Origin: Bacillus sp. AFS037270
GTDB taxonomy: Bacteria > Bacillota > Bacilli > Bacillales_B > DSM-18226
Assembly: GCF_002585305.1 (NCBI RefSeq)
Contig: NZ_NUNF01000034.1
Span: 1 to 64,000 of the forward strand
Length of the DNA: 64,000 bases
Reading direction: 5' to 3'
Shown: positions 1 through 8,149 of the stretch, in pieces
How positions within the stretch are numbered: the stretch's first letter is position 1
Layout of the letters: each line of letters starts with the position of its first letter
Notes under the pieces: generated by a model
The model's input: only the letters and a program-made list of their open reading frames with translations
The model's database searches: none
Told to the model about the DNA's origin: nothing
Program-made: the position numbers and the translations under genes

Positions 1-60
1 GGAATGCTGCCCCGTTACTTTAAGTACATTACTTCACAATCTCCTTGGGTAAATAACCCT

Positions 61-82
61 AAAAAGGCGGTGCCTTTTTTTG
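61..82. terminator. Short AT-rich hairpin terminator
   Basis: AAAAAGGC (61-68) pairs with GCCTTTTT (72-79) around a GGT loop, followed by a T run. It can act on either strand. It probably ends a gene lying left of the window or the decayed minus-strand gene next to it. Confidence 0.5.
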
Positions 83-97
83 TGCAAGTCCTAACCA

Positions 98-350
98 TTA
101 AAAATTCGGTTCATCAGTAATATCTATAACTACATGGTTTTTAGGGCAGACCCTATGCCAGGTCCACCCATTATGATTATTAGACGGCGAATAACCACCC
201 AGAACCCTTTTAACCACAAGTAGGACAACTCGATACTTTTTCATATTTAAATGGCATATCGGAAAGCGAAAGGTTTATAGCCTTTTCCACCTCTTCAATC
301 TCTATACCAGTTTCAATTAAGTCATCAATAAATATAAAAAAAGTCTTTTT
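98..350 (-). pseudogene. Broken small zinc-ribbon protein
   Basis: Read on the minus strand, one frame gives a stretch ending in SSCPTCG and a stop. After a shift of one base the reading continues as GGYSPSNNHNGWTWHRVCPK up to a stop at 98-100. The two halves together look like one small protein with a C-x2-C knuckle and a later WHRVCPKNH segment, now split by a frameshift. No start codon or ribosome binding site was located. The family is not recognised; a zinc ribbon is inferred only from the cysteine spacing. Confidence 0.35.
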
Positions 351-780
351 AATATTTATTGAATATTGTAAAGTAACGGATTGAAATAATGAAAGCAGTC
401 GGGATGTAACTTTTTGGGTTCTATCTTATTTCAAAATTCTGGTGAATACCAGTAATAAAATAAGCTTCATTTTGTAAATATTGTTATTGTCTTTTTAATA
501 TTGGATAGAACTCAAAATTATAAGTTCATCTGACACGGTCGGCGCCGAGCGTTGCATTCTCTATCGCTAGATGATACAAGCTGGGCAATAGAAGGAAGTT
601 CACGGCATGTTCACGAAGGATAGTTAACGCAGTTATTTATTTCTTTGCTGATAACATTCTTATTTTTATCTCCCTTTTTATGAATTGAATTATAAAAAAA
701 TTTGAAATATTTACAACTTTATTAATGTTTATTTTACTGCCATAATAAATTAATATAACTCCAGAAAAGTAGGTGAAAGT

Positions 781-1323
781 ATGAGAGGGTCGATTAATGA
801 TTATACAATTATGGAATCTCTATTTTTTAGTCAAAGAATAATGCAATTAAGCAAAGCGCTCTGGAAAGTAATTGAAAAGGATTGGCAGCAATGGATAAAG
901 CCTTATGATCTTAACATTAATGAACACCATATTTTATGGATTACCTATTATTTAAAAGACGCTCCCATTTCAGAAATTGCCAAACTTGGAGTCATGCACG
1001 TGTCAACAGCCTTTAATTTCTCAAGAAAGTTGGAAAACCGAGGATACTTGCAATTTTCTAAAAAGGAAAATGATATGAGAAACACATATATTCAATTAAC
1101 GGAAAAAGGGGAAGAATTGCTTTTAACCATTTTCAAAAATTATGAGCCGTTACAAAATTCCGTATTTAAAGGAGCATTACCATTACACCAATTATACGGA
1201 AAATTTCCTGATTTTATTGAAATGACAACCATTGTTCGTAGTATATATGGAGATGACTTTATGGAAGTTTTTGAATACTCTTTCGATAACATTGAAATAA
1301 ATTCGCTCAAGTGGAAGGAATGA
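781..1323 (+). CDS. hpr: HTH-type transcriptional regulator Hpr (ScoC)
   Basis: MarR-family winged-helix regulator that in Bacillus represses extracellular protease, sporulation and peptide-transport genes during the transition state. The 180-residue product carries the highly typical Hpr blocks: [20 protein letters not shown] and [10 protein letters not shown] near residues 24-55, then [20 protein letters not shown] (about residues 65-85), which is the recognition helix region. The C-terminus is shorter than the 203 residues of B. subtilis ScoC, lacking the acidic tail. AGGTGAAAGT precedes the ATG at a good distance. It is monocistronic here. Identity rests on remembered similarity to ScoC and is firm; its targets in this strain are inferred. 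Confidence 0.9.
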   Translation: MRGSINDYTIMESLFFSQRIMQLSKALWKVIEKDWQQWIKPYDLNINEHHILWITYYLKDAPISEIAKLGVMHVSTAFNFSRKLENRGYLQFSKKENDMRNTYIQLTEKGEELLLTIFKNYEPLQNSVFKGALPLHQLYGKFPDFIEMTTIVRSIYGDDFMEVFEYSFDNIEINSLKWKE

Positions 1324-1681
1324 TTAAAAAAATGAATAAAATTTCTTTTTAAAACTATCATGGCCCGTTAGTGAAATAAGGAAAAGATACCTTAATGACA
1401 TCCCAATTTTAAACTCTTGATCTCGCTTTTTTAACAAACATTTTGTCTTAAAATGAATATAATCATAATGCCATAATATTTAATTCACTCACTTTAGTTT
1501 CAATTTGGGCCAAATTTAATTTACTATTTTTTGTATAATGTATTTTAATATTAGGAAAAATTATAACAGAGCAAGGAAATCAACCTCTGATAACACCTTC
1601 ATTGAAATGCCTTGCTCAATAATTTAAAAAAATAGGCTAATATCCAAGATTAATAACTCAAATGTAATAATATATATACAA
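1324..1681. other. Intergenic DNA with a long-loop inverted repeat
   Basis: No gene seen. GAGCAAGG (1569-1576) and CCTTGCTC (1610-1617) form an inverted repeat with a 33-base loop, followed by an A/T-rich tract. This could be a weak terminator or part of the leader of the structured RNA candidate that follows. Confidence 0.3.
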
Positions 1682-1757
1682 ATACTGACCTTCAATCAGT
1701 ATGTATCGTAATGACACATTCCATTGTGTCTATGCCAGGAGAAATCCTGGTTTTTTA
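1682..1757 (+). ncRNA. Candidate small RNA: three hairpins ending in a terminator
   Basis: Three perfect hairpins follow one another: ATACTGA/TCAGTAT (1682-1688, 1696-1702), GACACA/TGTGTC (1713-1718, 1725-1730) and CCAGGA-GAAA-TCCTGG (1735-1750). The last has a tetraloop and a run of six Ts (1751-1756), a classic intrinsic terminator. No coding gene on the plus strand needs that terminator. The compact layout fits a roughly 75-nt regulatory RNA or the end of a leader. No known family was recognised and no clear promoter was found upstream. Confidence 0.4.
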
Positions 1758-2136
1758 TTTTCGCCAACCGTACCAAATAGGACAAAAAGACATATGTAAT
1801 TTAATACCTTTAAGCATATATTCTAGAGGTGACAAACTAGAAAATTTCCCTTTATTTTTAGTTCCGAGTTCTTTCTTCACTTTTTCTGCAAGCAGTTTAC
1901 CTCGTTTATTAACGTTTTCCATTTCAATTCCGTTGGGACGTAACATATCTTTATTCCAACTAATCCATTTACCAAACATCACTGCCCACCTCATAAGTTC
2001 TTCTTTTAAATCATTTGAAATGGAACTTCTTAAATATCAAAGATAAATCCAAATTGATTACACCAAAAGGTTTTGTATCAACTTCACCTTCTACTTTTAA
2101 ATCATAAGTGTCCTTATATCCACCTAAACAACTCAT
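1755..2136 (-). pseudogene. Frameshifted hypothetical protein, about 125 residues
   Basis: An ATG at 2136 behind a GGGGG tract opens MSCLGGYKDTYDLKVEGEVD. The frame closes after KKFHFK, while a neighbouring frame continues without interruption (NDLKEELMRWAVMFGKWISW to KLHMSFCPIWYGWRK, stop at 1755). One indel near 2010-2020 restores a single protein, so this is a recently broken gene or a sequencing error. The family is not recognised. The hairpin of the candidate small RNA partly overlaps its 3' end on the other strand. Confidence 0.4.
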
Positions 2137-2289
2137 CCAATAGCCCCCTATTTTGCGTTCATTAAGTGGCAGTAATAGGCTTTTTATTATTCAAATAACA
2201 TTACTAATTGATTTCTACTTACAAATGATTAGAATTCTATATATGCTTTGTATTGAATTGAATAGGCTATTATATTAAAAATAAAAAGT

Positions 2290-2328
2290 AATTTGGCCTG
2301 AGTGGGAATCTCAGACAGGACCCAAATT
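2290..2328. repeat. Nested inverted repeat upstream of the recombinase gene
   Basis: AATTTGG (2290-2296) pairs with CCAAATT (2322-2328) and encloses a second hairpin, CTGAG (2298-2302) with CTCAG (2310-2314). It could be a terminator for upstream transcription or a structured leader element of the downstream recombinase gene. Confidence 0.35.
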
Positions 2329-2474
2329 AAATTTTTGAATTTATTTAAATAAAATAAGAAAGACAGAATTATAGGTAGAACAAACATTCTGTGTTAATAT
2401 ATAAGTAAAGATAATTTGGAGTTATCTTTACTATACATAATATAATTATTTAGAACTAACATAGGAGGTCAATA

Positions 2475-3590
2475 ATGAATTACTTGACTCTTCTTCAAAA
2501 TATGAATGGTGAACAGTACTTAACCCATTTACAGGAGAATCTAAAAGCACGTCATCTACTTGATGAAAATCGGAACCTCACACTTGAAATTAGTTCCGAA
2601 CAGGATTTTCTTGAAATGTTTTTTTTAGAGAAATTGTTTCCGCAAGATAAAAAACTTTCTTCCCACACTATTAAAGCCTACCGATCGGATGCGAAAACGC
2701 TGCTTACTTTTCTGACGGACCATTCCCTTTCCTTTCGGGATATCGGATTCCCAGAAGTAAAAGCGTATAACCAATTTATTAAAGAACATTATTCGGCTAA
2801 ATCAGCTATACGAAAATTGGAGTTTTTCAGAAGATTGTTGGACTTTGGTTATGAAACACAATTTTATAAAGCCCATCTTTCCACTTGGATCTCGAAGCCA
2901 GTGTCTAAAAAAGGACACTTTATAATAGAAGAAACTCGTCATGAAGAAGCACAAACTCGTGTGCAAGTCAGGGAATTGAATCAACGAGAAGCTGAATTTC
3001 TAATTTCCTTCTTTCCTAAAATAGTAAGGGCAACACGAAATCGAGAACAATTGGAGAAGAGGAATTTGCTAATTGGCTACTTGCTCTATACCACGGGGCT
3101 CCGTGCAAGTGAGCTTTTAAGCTTAAATTGGGGAAGCTTTCGATATAATCGTAAAGGATTTTTATTTGTAGATGTCATTGGGAAAGGGAATAAACCTCGA
3201 TCAATTCCTATAAGAGATGAAACCAAAGATATTTTATTTAGTTATCGAAAAAGTATGGGCGAAACCGTTGAAATAAATTTGCAGGATACGAGCCCTCTCT
3301 TTTTTGCTTTATACAATAAAATTGAGCCTATAGTAAATAAAAGACGGTTAACCTACCCAGCCTTGTATAAAATTGTGAAGGAAGCTGTACAACTTGCTGG
3401 TGAAAATTTAAATGTAACTCCCCACTGGTTCCGTCATACATTTGTCACTCTTCTGCTTGAAAACGACGTTCCTCTTGCGGTAGTTAAGGATTGGGCCGGC
3501 CATTCGGATATTTCTACAACCAATATATACCTAAAACGCATCAACCAAGATAACTCATATATTCATTTAAATAAAGTTAACTTGTTTTAA
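2475..3590 (+). CDS. Tyrosine recombinase / integrase (XerC/D-like)
   Basis: Site-specific DNA recombinase of the phage-integrase family, 371 residues. An N-terminal SAM-like core-binding domain (about residues 45-150) is followed by the catalytic domain. The catalytic set can be read in order: Arg in TGLRASELLSL, Lys in GKGNKPRSIPI, HWFRH (H-x-x-R), His in WAGHSDISTTN and the Tyr nucleophile in NIYLKR. All are present, so the enzyme should be active. AGGAGG lies seven bases before the ATG. It stands alone, followed by its own terminator, and no excisionase or phage genes are adjacent. It may be the mobility gene of an eroded island, or a relative of the recombinases often found alone in Bacillus. 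Confidence 0.85.
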   Translation: MNYLTLLQNMNGEQYLTHLQENLKARHLLDENRNLTLEISSEQDFLEMFFLEKLFPQDKKLSSHTIKAYRSDAKTLLTFLTDHSLSFRDIGFPEVKAYNQFIKEHYSAKSAIRKLEFFRRLLDFGYETQFYKAHLSTWISKPVSKKGHFIIEETRHEEAQTRVQVRELNQREAEFLISFFPKIVRATRNREQLEKRNLLIGYLLYTTGLRASELLSLNWGSFRYNRKGFLFVDVIGKGNKPRSIPIRDETKDILFSYRKSMGETVEINLQDTSPLFFALYNKIEPIVNKRRLTYPALYKIVKEAVQLAGENLNVTPHWFRHTFVTLLLENDVPLAVVKDWAGHSDISTTNIYLKRINQDNSYIHLNKVNLF

Positions 3591-3592
3591 AG

Positions 3593-3665
3593 ACACTCTT
3601 TTTTATTAACGTAAAGCATACAACAGTTGAATGGAAATATTTGGATTAGAAAGAGTGTTTTTTTA
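3593..3665 (+). terminator. Terminator of the recombinase gene
   Basis: ACACTCTTT (3593-3601) pairs with AAAGAGTGT (3650-3658) and runs into a tract of seven Ts. The loop is long, but the stem is perfect and lies directly after the stop codon. Confidence 0.6.
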
Positions 3666-4391
3666 CTTTCCTAGAAGGAAAAATTATTGGCCATTTTTAT
3701 TGATCTACAGACCATGGAGAACAATATAGGGGACCTATTCAGGTTATGTCTATTCTAAACCATTGAGTGATATCTTCTGATTTCTGAGGAAAACTATCCA
3801 GCATTAACTTTGATTTCAATACGTAGAGCAATGGATATAAATATTCATTTAAAATTTATTCTTTCAGGTGATTTTAAAAGAACTTGGAATCAACGAAAAT
3901 ACTACCTAAAATTAATAAAATGCACAAAGTAAATTAAGATTAAAAATTTGAACAACATAATTTCCTTAATTTGGCATGTTGTAGATTTGCATTCTGACGT
4001 AATTATCTTAGTACTCATGTATAACTCTTCAACTAATTTGTTGTAGTTTGATTATTTGAAAATTCAAAAAAGTCACCTTTGGTTAATTTTATATAGTGAT
4101 GCAGAACAGCGGAAATATCCTTTGGTCTCTCACCATGTGCACCCCCCTTATAAAACGAATATATATAGTACAAATGATTATAAAGTTATTAATATTAAAA
4201 ATAACATATATTTAAATGCATAAACACAGTCTTGCTTTGCTATCCTGCCCGTTCAATAAGAAAAGCCACCAAAAATGGCAGCCGAATCTAAAGCTAAGTA
4301 AAACTCTTCACAATCCAAAATAAATAAATGAAGAGGTTACTCAAAAGTTATTAGAATATGGACCCCTTTGAAGTAGCCTCAAATTAGATAA
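3666..4391. other. Decayed DNA with a minus-strand coding remnant
   Basis: No intact gene. On the minus strand, about 4150 down to a stop at 4033-4035, an open frame reads AHGERPKDISAVLHHYIKLT and onward. It lacks a start and looks like the tail of an unrecognised protein. The rest shows no coding signal. Confidence 0.3.
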
Positions 4392-4508
4392 TTAATCCAT
4401 AATCGATAATTTCAATGCATCCAGATTTTTTTTCATAACACCAATATAGTCTAATCCTTGTTGTTGCTCTTCTTTCGTTAATCCTTCTAATGGATTTAAT
4501 ACTTCAAC
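4392..4508 (-). pseudogene. C-terminal remnant of an unknown protein
   Basis: The minus strand reads NPLEGLTKEEQQQGLDYIGV followed by MKKNLDALKLSIMD and a stop at 4392-4394. The composition is protein-like (a charged helix), but there is no start and the left neighbour is the tail of a different gene on the other strand. The family is not recognised. Confidence 0.3.
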
Positions 4509-4667
4509 TTAGATGTACTAAGAAACAACAAACAACCTTCTACCCTTATTGAACTCGGCTTCCTTTCCAATCAACAAGATGATATCATCGTTCTAAGCTC
4601 TAATTTCCCTAATAACGTAGCTCAAGGAATCTATCTAGGATTACTTGAATATTTCCAATCAAAGTAA
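4509..4667 (+). pseudogene. N-acetylmuramoyl-L-alanine amidase (amidase_3), C-terminal fragment
   Basis: The plus strand reads LDVLRNNKQPSTLIELGFLS and continues to IYLGLLEYFQSK and a stop. This is the C-terminal third of a zinc-dependent cell-wall amidase: the block STLIELGFLSN holds the family's catalytic Glu, and the closing helix (A-Q-G-I-Y-x-G-L-L-E-Y-F) is typical. The N-terminal two thirds with the zinc-binding His and Glu residues are missing, and unrelated minus-strand debris abuts it. Confidence 0.6.
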
Positions 4668-4669
4668 GA

Positions 4670-4692
4670 AGCACGGGGACGGTTCCCGTGCT
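4670..4692. repeat. Perfect hairpin after the amidase fragment
   Basis: AGCACGGG (4670-4677) and CCCGTGCT (4685-4692) around GACGGTT. The GC-rich perfect stem is unlike its surroundings. It may be the old terminator of the amidase gene or a dispersed Bacillus repeat of the GCACGGGGACGGTTCCCGTGC type. Confidence 0.5.
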
Positions 4693-4734
4693 CCTAAGAG
4701 GGCTAATTAGGCCCCTTCTTCTTTTTTATATCTG

Positions 4735-4935
4735 CTACAATACATAATTACATAGTTTACCGATATTCTCTACTTCCACAGGTACGACATCGCCTGCCTT
4801 CATTGGACAACTGCCAGATGGTGAACCAGTAGCCAAAACATCACCAGGCTCCAGTGTCATAATCTGTGAAACCCAGCTGATAAGGAAAGGAATGGAAAGG
4901 AGTACAGCCGTTCGTAAATTAGTTAATGGAAATAC
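4735..4935 (-). pseudogene. Fumarylacetoacetate hydrolase-family protein, C-terminal fragment
   Basis: The minus strand reads IPFLISWVSQIMTLEPGDVL, then ATGSPSGSCPMKAGDVVPVE and a stop at 4735-4737. The block IMTLEPGD-ATG-PSG is the signature C-terminal part of FAH-fold enzymes, which act in the lower steps of aromatic ring degradation. Only about 65 codons remain and the metal-binding half is gone. It is another sign that catabolic genes have been lost here. Confidence 0.65.
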
Positions 4936-4951
4936 AAATTTAAATTCCTAG

Positions 4952-4983
4952 TTGACACATTGGATTAATTTGCTTGTTATAAT
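4952..4983 (+). promoter_or_regulatory. Candidate sigma-A promoter
   Basis: TTGACA (4952-4957) and TATAAT (4978-4983) are both perfect, but the spacing is 20 bases, longer than optimal. A strong hairpin terminator lies about 65 bases downstream (5048-5082), so the pair could make a short attenuated transcript. Confidence 0.35.
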
Positions 4984-5047
4984 GTAATAGGTACATAATA
5001 TTCCAAAAATGTATATAAAAATGAGCTTAGCTTATCAGTCAACTGAA

Positions 5048-5082
5048 GGCTGCTTCCATTCTAAATGGGAGCAGTCTTTTTT
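5048..5082 (+). terminator. Intrinsic terminator
   Basis: A 13-bp stem, GGCTGCTTCCATT (5048-5060) with AATGGGAGCAGTC (5064-5076), including two G-T pairs, is followed by six Ts. It ends the short transcript expected from the promoter at 4952-4983. A GGAGGG plus ATG start follows it, but that frame closes after 14 codons. Confidence 0.6.
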
Positions 5083-5149
5083 ATTTAGTGTTAGGAGGGA
5101 GCAAAGAGCATGCAGGACTTATTTGTAAAAATAGCAAGCAGCGTTAGTG

Positions 5150-5221
5150 GCTAAAGACTTGACCTAAACCAGATCCTGCACCTGTAATTAATATCACTTT
5201 CCCATCAAAACGATTACTCAT
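5150..5221 (-). pseudogene. SDR N-terminal fragment
   Basis: AGAGAGG precedes an ATG at 5221 that opens MSNRFDGKVILITGAGSGLG and is lost after QVF. TGAGSGLG is the TGxxxGxG cofactor motif of short-chain dehydrogenases. About 22 codons remain. It sits just downstream of the intact SDR gene at 5317-6054 but is a different paralogue. Confidence 0.55.
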
Positions 5222-5316
5222 TGTAAATTTCCTCTCTTTGTTTTTTTCAAGGTCTAAAGTGAATTTTTTTGAATTATTTTTAATCAAAATATCTCACATT
5301 AGAGATATAGGATAAA

Positions 5317-6054
5317 TTATTGCGCCGTATACCCGCCATCAACAATCAAACTAGTACCAGTCATGAATGAAGAATCATCAGAGGCCATGAATAGTACTGT
5401 TTTTGCCATTTCTTCAGCTTTACCAAGACGTTTCATCGGTGTGGCTGCAGATAAAGCCTGCTTGCTTTCTTCCGGAATAATTGGTGTATCAATAAAACCA
5501 GGGCATAATGCGTTAATGCGAATATTTTGTTCTGCATATTCAAGTGCAAGTGAACGAGTTAAGTTAACCACGCCGCCTTTTGCCGCGTTATAAGCTGCTG
5601 AACCTGGTGACCCAACCCAACCGTACATAGATGCCGTATTAACAATCGTACCGCCGCCTGTTTTTAACATTTCACGGATGGATTCACGTGCTATTAAGAA
5701 TACACCATCCAAGTCAACATTTACGGTGTTGCGCCATTCTGAGTATTCTAAATCATGTGAAGAATGAACACGGCCGATACCCGCATTGTTGAATACAACA
5801 TCCACTTTGCCGAACGTTTCAACAGTTTGTTTAAAGATATTTGCGACTTCTTCTTCACTCGTAATATTGGCTTTTATAAAAAGAGCTTCAGCATTTAGCG
5901 CTTTTAATTCTGCCTCAAATGCTTTCCCTTTTTCCTCATTTAAATCAACAAGAACCACTTTGGCTCCTTCTGAAACGAATAAACGTGCTGTTGCTGCCCC
6001 AATACCTGATGCTCCACCGGTAATCACAGCTACTTTGTCTAATAATTTCTCCAT
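5317..6054 (-). CDS. SDR-family NAD(P)-dependent oxidoreductase
   Basis: Classical short-chain dehydrogenase/reductase of 245 residues. It shows the nucleotide-binding TGGASGIG near residue 12, the structural NNAG motif, a catalytic Ser in NTASMYG and the Y-N-A-A-K motif of the active-site Tyr/Lys, and ends in the usual VDGGYTAQ. A longer frame reaches 6159, but AAAGGAGG lies exactly before the ATG at 6054, so that start is preferred. It is divergent from a TetR regulator with a clear palindromic operator between them. The substrate is unknown. It could oxidise a cis-dihydrodiol or a hydroxy acid, which matters because the SDR of the ring-dihydroxylating operon at 14.4-15.2 kb is broken. Confidence 0.85.
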   Translation of the reverse strand: MEKLLDKVAVITGGASGIGAATARLFVSEGAKVVLVDLNEEKGKAFEAELKALNAEALFIKANITSEEEVANIFKQTVETFGKVDVVFNNAGIGRVHSSHDLEYSEWRNTVNVDLDGVFLIARESIREMLKTGGGTIVNTASMYGWVGSPGSAAYNAAKGGVVNLTRSLALEYAEQNIRINALCPGFIDTPIIPEESKQALSAATPMKRLGKAEEMAKTVLFMASDDSSFMTGTSLIVDGGYTAQ

Positions 6055-6102
6055 ACTAGTTCCTCCTTTAACACATTCTAAAGAAAAATAATAGTCAGAT
6101 TG

Positions 6103-6132
6103 ATTATCTGTACTATTTTGTTCACAATTCAA
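6103..6132 (-). promoter_or_regulatory. Candidate promoter of the SDR gene
   Basis: On the minus strand TTGAAT (6132-6127) and GATAAT (6108-6103) are 18 bases apart, and the start codon lies about 50 bases further on. Two copies of TTTTGTTCACA (6116-6126 and 6141-6151) flank the -35 region and may be an activator or repressor site. Confidence 0.4.
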
Positions 6133-6178
6133 TTGTACTCTTTTGTTCACATTTAACAATCATTAAGATATCATTAAG

Positions 6179-6214
6179 TGTCTACTAGTTAGACAATAAT
6201 TATTGATCTGTCTA
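6179..6214. promoter_or_regulatory. Operator-like repeats between SDR and TetR genes
   Basis: TGTCTA-CTAGT-TAGACA (6179-6195) is a perfect inverted repeat, and a third half-site, TGTCTA, occurs at 6209-6214, again facing TAGACA. Placed in the divergent promoter region 20-55 bases before the TetR start, this is the best candidate for the binding site of the TetR protein encoded next to it. Confidence 0.6.
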
Positions 6215-6233
6215 TATTAAGGGAGGTTTTTTC

Positions 6234-6836
6234 ATGAATAATGAACAAACTACGACTTCTCCACGACAAAATCGGACAAAAGAGCATTTAAAGCAATCAT
6301 TGATTGAACTTATAAAAGAGAAGGGTTACCATTCTGTTACTGTAAAAGACATTGTCGATTATGCCTCTTATAATCGTAGTACCTTTTATATCCATTACAC
6401 AGATAAAATTGAATTGGCTGAGGATTTACTTGTTTCCATGCTTCGAGGGTTAGAAGCTTCAGTGGGCAAACCATATGTGCCTGGTCAAAAAGTTTATACA
6501 GCAAAACTAAATGCACCATCTTTAAATATCGTTTCATATATCTATAAAAACCGGAATTTTTTTAATCTGATTAACTACGATGACACGTTACCAGGATTAC
6601 ATACAAGGTTCCCTCAAACAATCTTAAAAATCTATAAGGATCAATTTATTTTTGAAACCATCAACAATTTCCCCGTTAATATGGATTATTTTAAACGTTA
6701 TACAGCATATGGATTTTACGGACTAATTCTGAACTGGATTACAAATGGCTTCAAAGAATCTCAAGAAGAATTTATCCATGAAGTAATTGATTTAACGAGA
6801 ACACACATTTACTCACTGGAGTATATTGGAAAATAA
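6234..6836 (+). CDS. TetR/AcrR-family transcriptional regulator
   Basis: 200 residues. An N-terminal helix-turn-helix (residues about 16-62) contains the typical GYHSVTVKDIVDYASYNRST and the FYIHYTDK continuation. The C-terminal part ends in a helix of the TetR_C type (YTAYGFYGLILNWITNGF). GGGAGG lies before the ATG. It is divergent from the SDR gene, with tandem TGTCTA half-sites between the starts, so autoregulation plus control of the SDR gene is the simplest reading. The ligand is unknown. Confidence 0.85.
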   Translation: MNNEQTTTSPRQNRTKEHLKQSLIELIKEKGYHSVTVKDIVDYASYNRSTFYIHYTDKIELAEDLLVSMLRGLEASVGKPYVPGQKVYTAKLNAPSLNIVSYIYKNRNFFNLINYDDTLPGLHTRFPQTILKIYKDQFIFETINNFPVNMDYFKRYTAYGFYGLILNWITNGFKESQEEFIHEVIDLTRTHIYSLEYIGK

Positions 6837-6911
6837 CTGAACAGTGATATAATTGGCTTTTTTTGTGTCTGATTCAAATCCGTCAATATTGGCTGCTAAA
6901 GCAAACTCACG

Positions 6912-7290
6912 AAATTAGCTATATCGTAAAAAGGCAGTATTGGTTCTAATGCGAACATTAACAGTAGTAGGTTTTAGGCCTTGTTCGTAAAGCAAATAGC
7001 CAATATAATCCCTACAATAATTCAACTGTGACTTCCTCATTTGAACCTAAGTAATCATTAAGGTAATAAAAGTGTTCGTAATAACCTTGTATTCTAGGCT
7101 TTGCTAAACCTTCCAAACATTTCAAAAAGCGTCATTCTTTGTTCGGTATTTTTTAAACGGGTAACCTTTTTAGTACTTCTTACACCTTTACGATTTGTCT
7201 TTCTTGCAACTGCTGCATAAAAAAATCACCCATGTATATTTGCCACCATCATACCTTTTCCGGAATCGGGCGAATACCACATGCATCTTA
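6912..7290 (-). pseudogene. Degraded tyrosine recombinase (N-terminal part)
   Basis: Minus-strand pieces in shifting frames join to a SAM-like integrase N-terminus: TEQRMTLFEMFGRFSKA, then RIQGYYEHFYYLNDYLGSNE, then RDYIGYLLYEQGLKPTTVNV and RIRTNTAFLRYS. These match the core-binding domain of Bacillus integrases. Several frameshifts and stops interrupt it and the catalytic domain is missing, so it cannot work. Confidence 0.55.
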
Positions 7291-7659
7291 GGACCATTGA
7301 CCATAATAAGTAGAATACAGAAAGCCAGATCCTTTCATAAAAATATAATATATAATATGTTTTATCATATATGTTTACATATTGTTTAATGTTATTTTTA
7401 ACATATAATACTAATAGTAAATAAGGAAATATTATATTTCCAAGTAAGATCACCCTTTTCTACTTTTTCTAAAGTGCGTTTTTAGCAAGTTTAATCAGGG
7501 AAGGGTGCTGTAAATAAATTTTAAGTAACCTTTCGAAATACCAATTCAAAAATAAAAAAATGGCCTGAATAATCCAAAGCCATTTCAATAATATCTTTTT
7601 ATTTCTGTGTAAATCCTACGCATATTATTGTGGACAGATACTAGAATAGTAGTTTGTAA

Positions 7660-7881
7660 CGGTGTAGGACGTGCTAAATTCCATTTTGAAATCTGCGTAT
7701 GTAAGAACAATCGAAGAACAAAAAAAACGGTTTCCATATGCAAATGAGACTCAATTAGAATATTTTTCCACTTATACAACAGGAGGAACGATTGATATCG
7801 TACAAAAATGGATCAATTTATGATATAAAAATTCCATCTGAAGAAGTTGTCCTCATCTTAGAAACTATGTATATGATCTAA
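7660..7881 (+). pseudogene. TetR-type regulator, C-terminal remnant
   Basis: One frame reads QLEYFSTYTTGGTIDIVQKW and hits TGA. The next frame then carries IYDIKIPSEEVVLILETMYM to a stop at 7879-7881. Y-x-x-GGTI-x-x-V-x-x-W is typical of the end of TetR/AcrR proteins. There is no HTH part and no start. Confidence 0.45.
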
Positions 7882-8149
7882 TCTCAAAAACATTATTTTT
7901 ATTAAAGAATGATCATACACAATTTATTGAATCCCCCGGTATTATAAAAAATATTTTGAATTTTAGCCGTAAAAAGAAGATTTTTTTTATTAGAATTTAA
8001 CATTATTAAAATCTATAATTAGTTTAAATTATTGGGTAGTTGTAATTCTTTACATAAAAATGAAAGCGCATTAATACAAGCGTCCGGATTGTTTTTATTG
8101 AAATCATAATATTAAAGGAGCTCATTTTTTTAAATAAGGAAGTGATGTT

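Larger units (their letters stand above)
1..780. other. Gene-poor stretch upstream of hpr
   Basis: AT-rich DNA with no intact gene. It holds a hairpin terminator at 61-80 and a broken zinc-ribbon gene on the minus strand (98-350). From 350 to about 770 I see no coding signal. The stretch just before 781 is the likely promoter region of the hpr gene, but no convincing -35/-10 pair stands out. Confidence 0.5.
6837..8149. other. Decayed region with two gene remnants
   Basis: No intact gene over about 1.3 kb. It contains a degraded integrase on the minus strand (about 6912-7290) and the tail of a TetR-type regulator on the plus strand (7660-7881). The A/T-rich stretch from 7890 to 8149 holds the promoter region of the LysR gene, with no clear elements recognised. 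Confidence 0.5.

Noticed and set aside
1711..2046. 111-codon plus-strand frame
   Set aside because: It runs through the terminator hairpin of the small RNA candidate and is antisense to a better, protein-like frame on the minus strand; no ribosome binding site.
7226..7453. 75-codon minus-strand hydrophobic frame
   Set aside because: Shadow in A/T-rich DNA overlapping the decayed integrase; no start signal.
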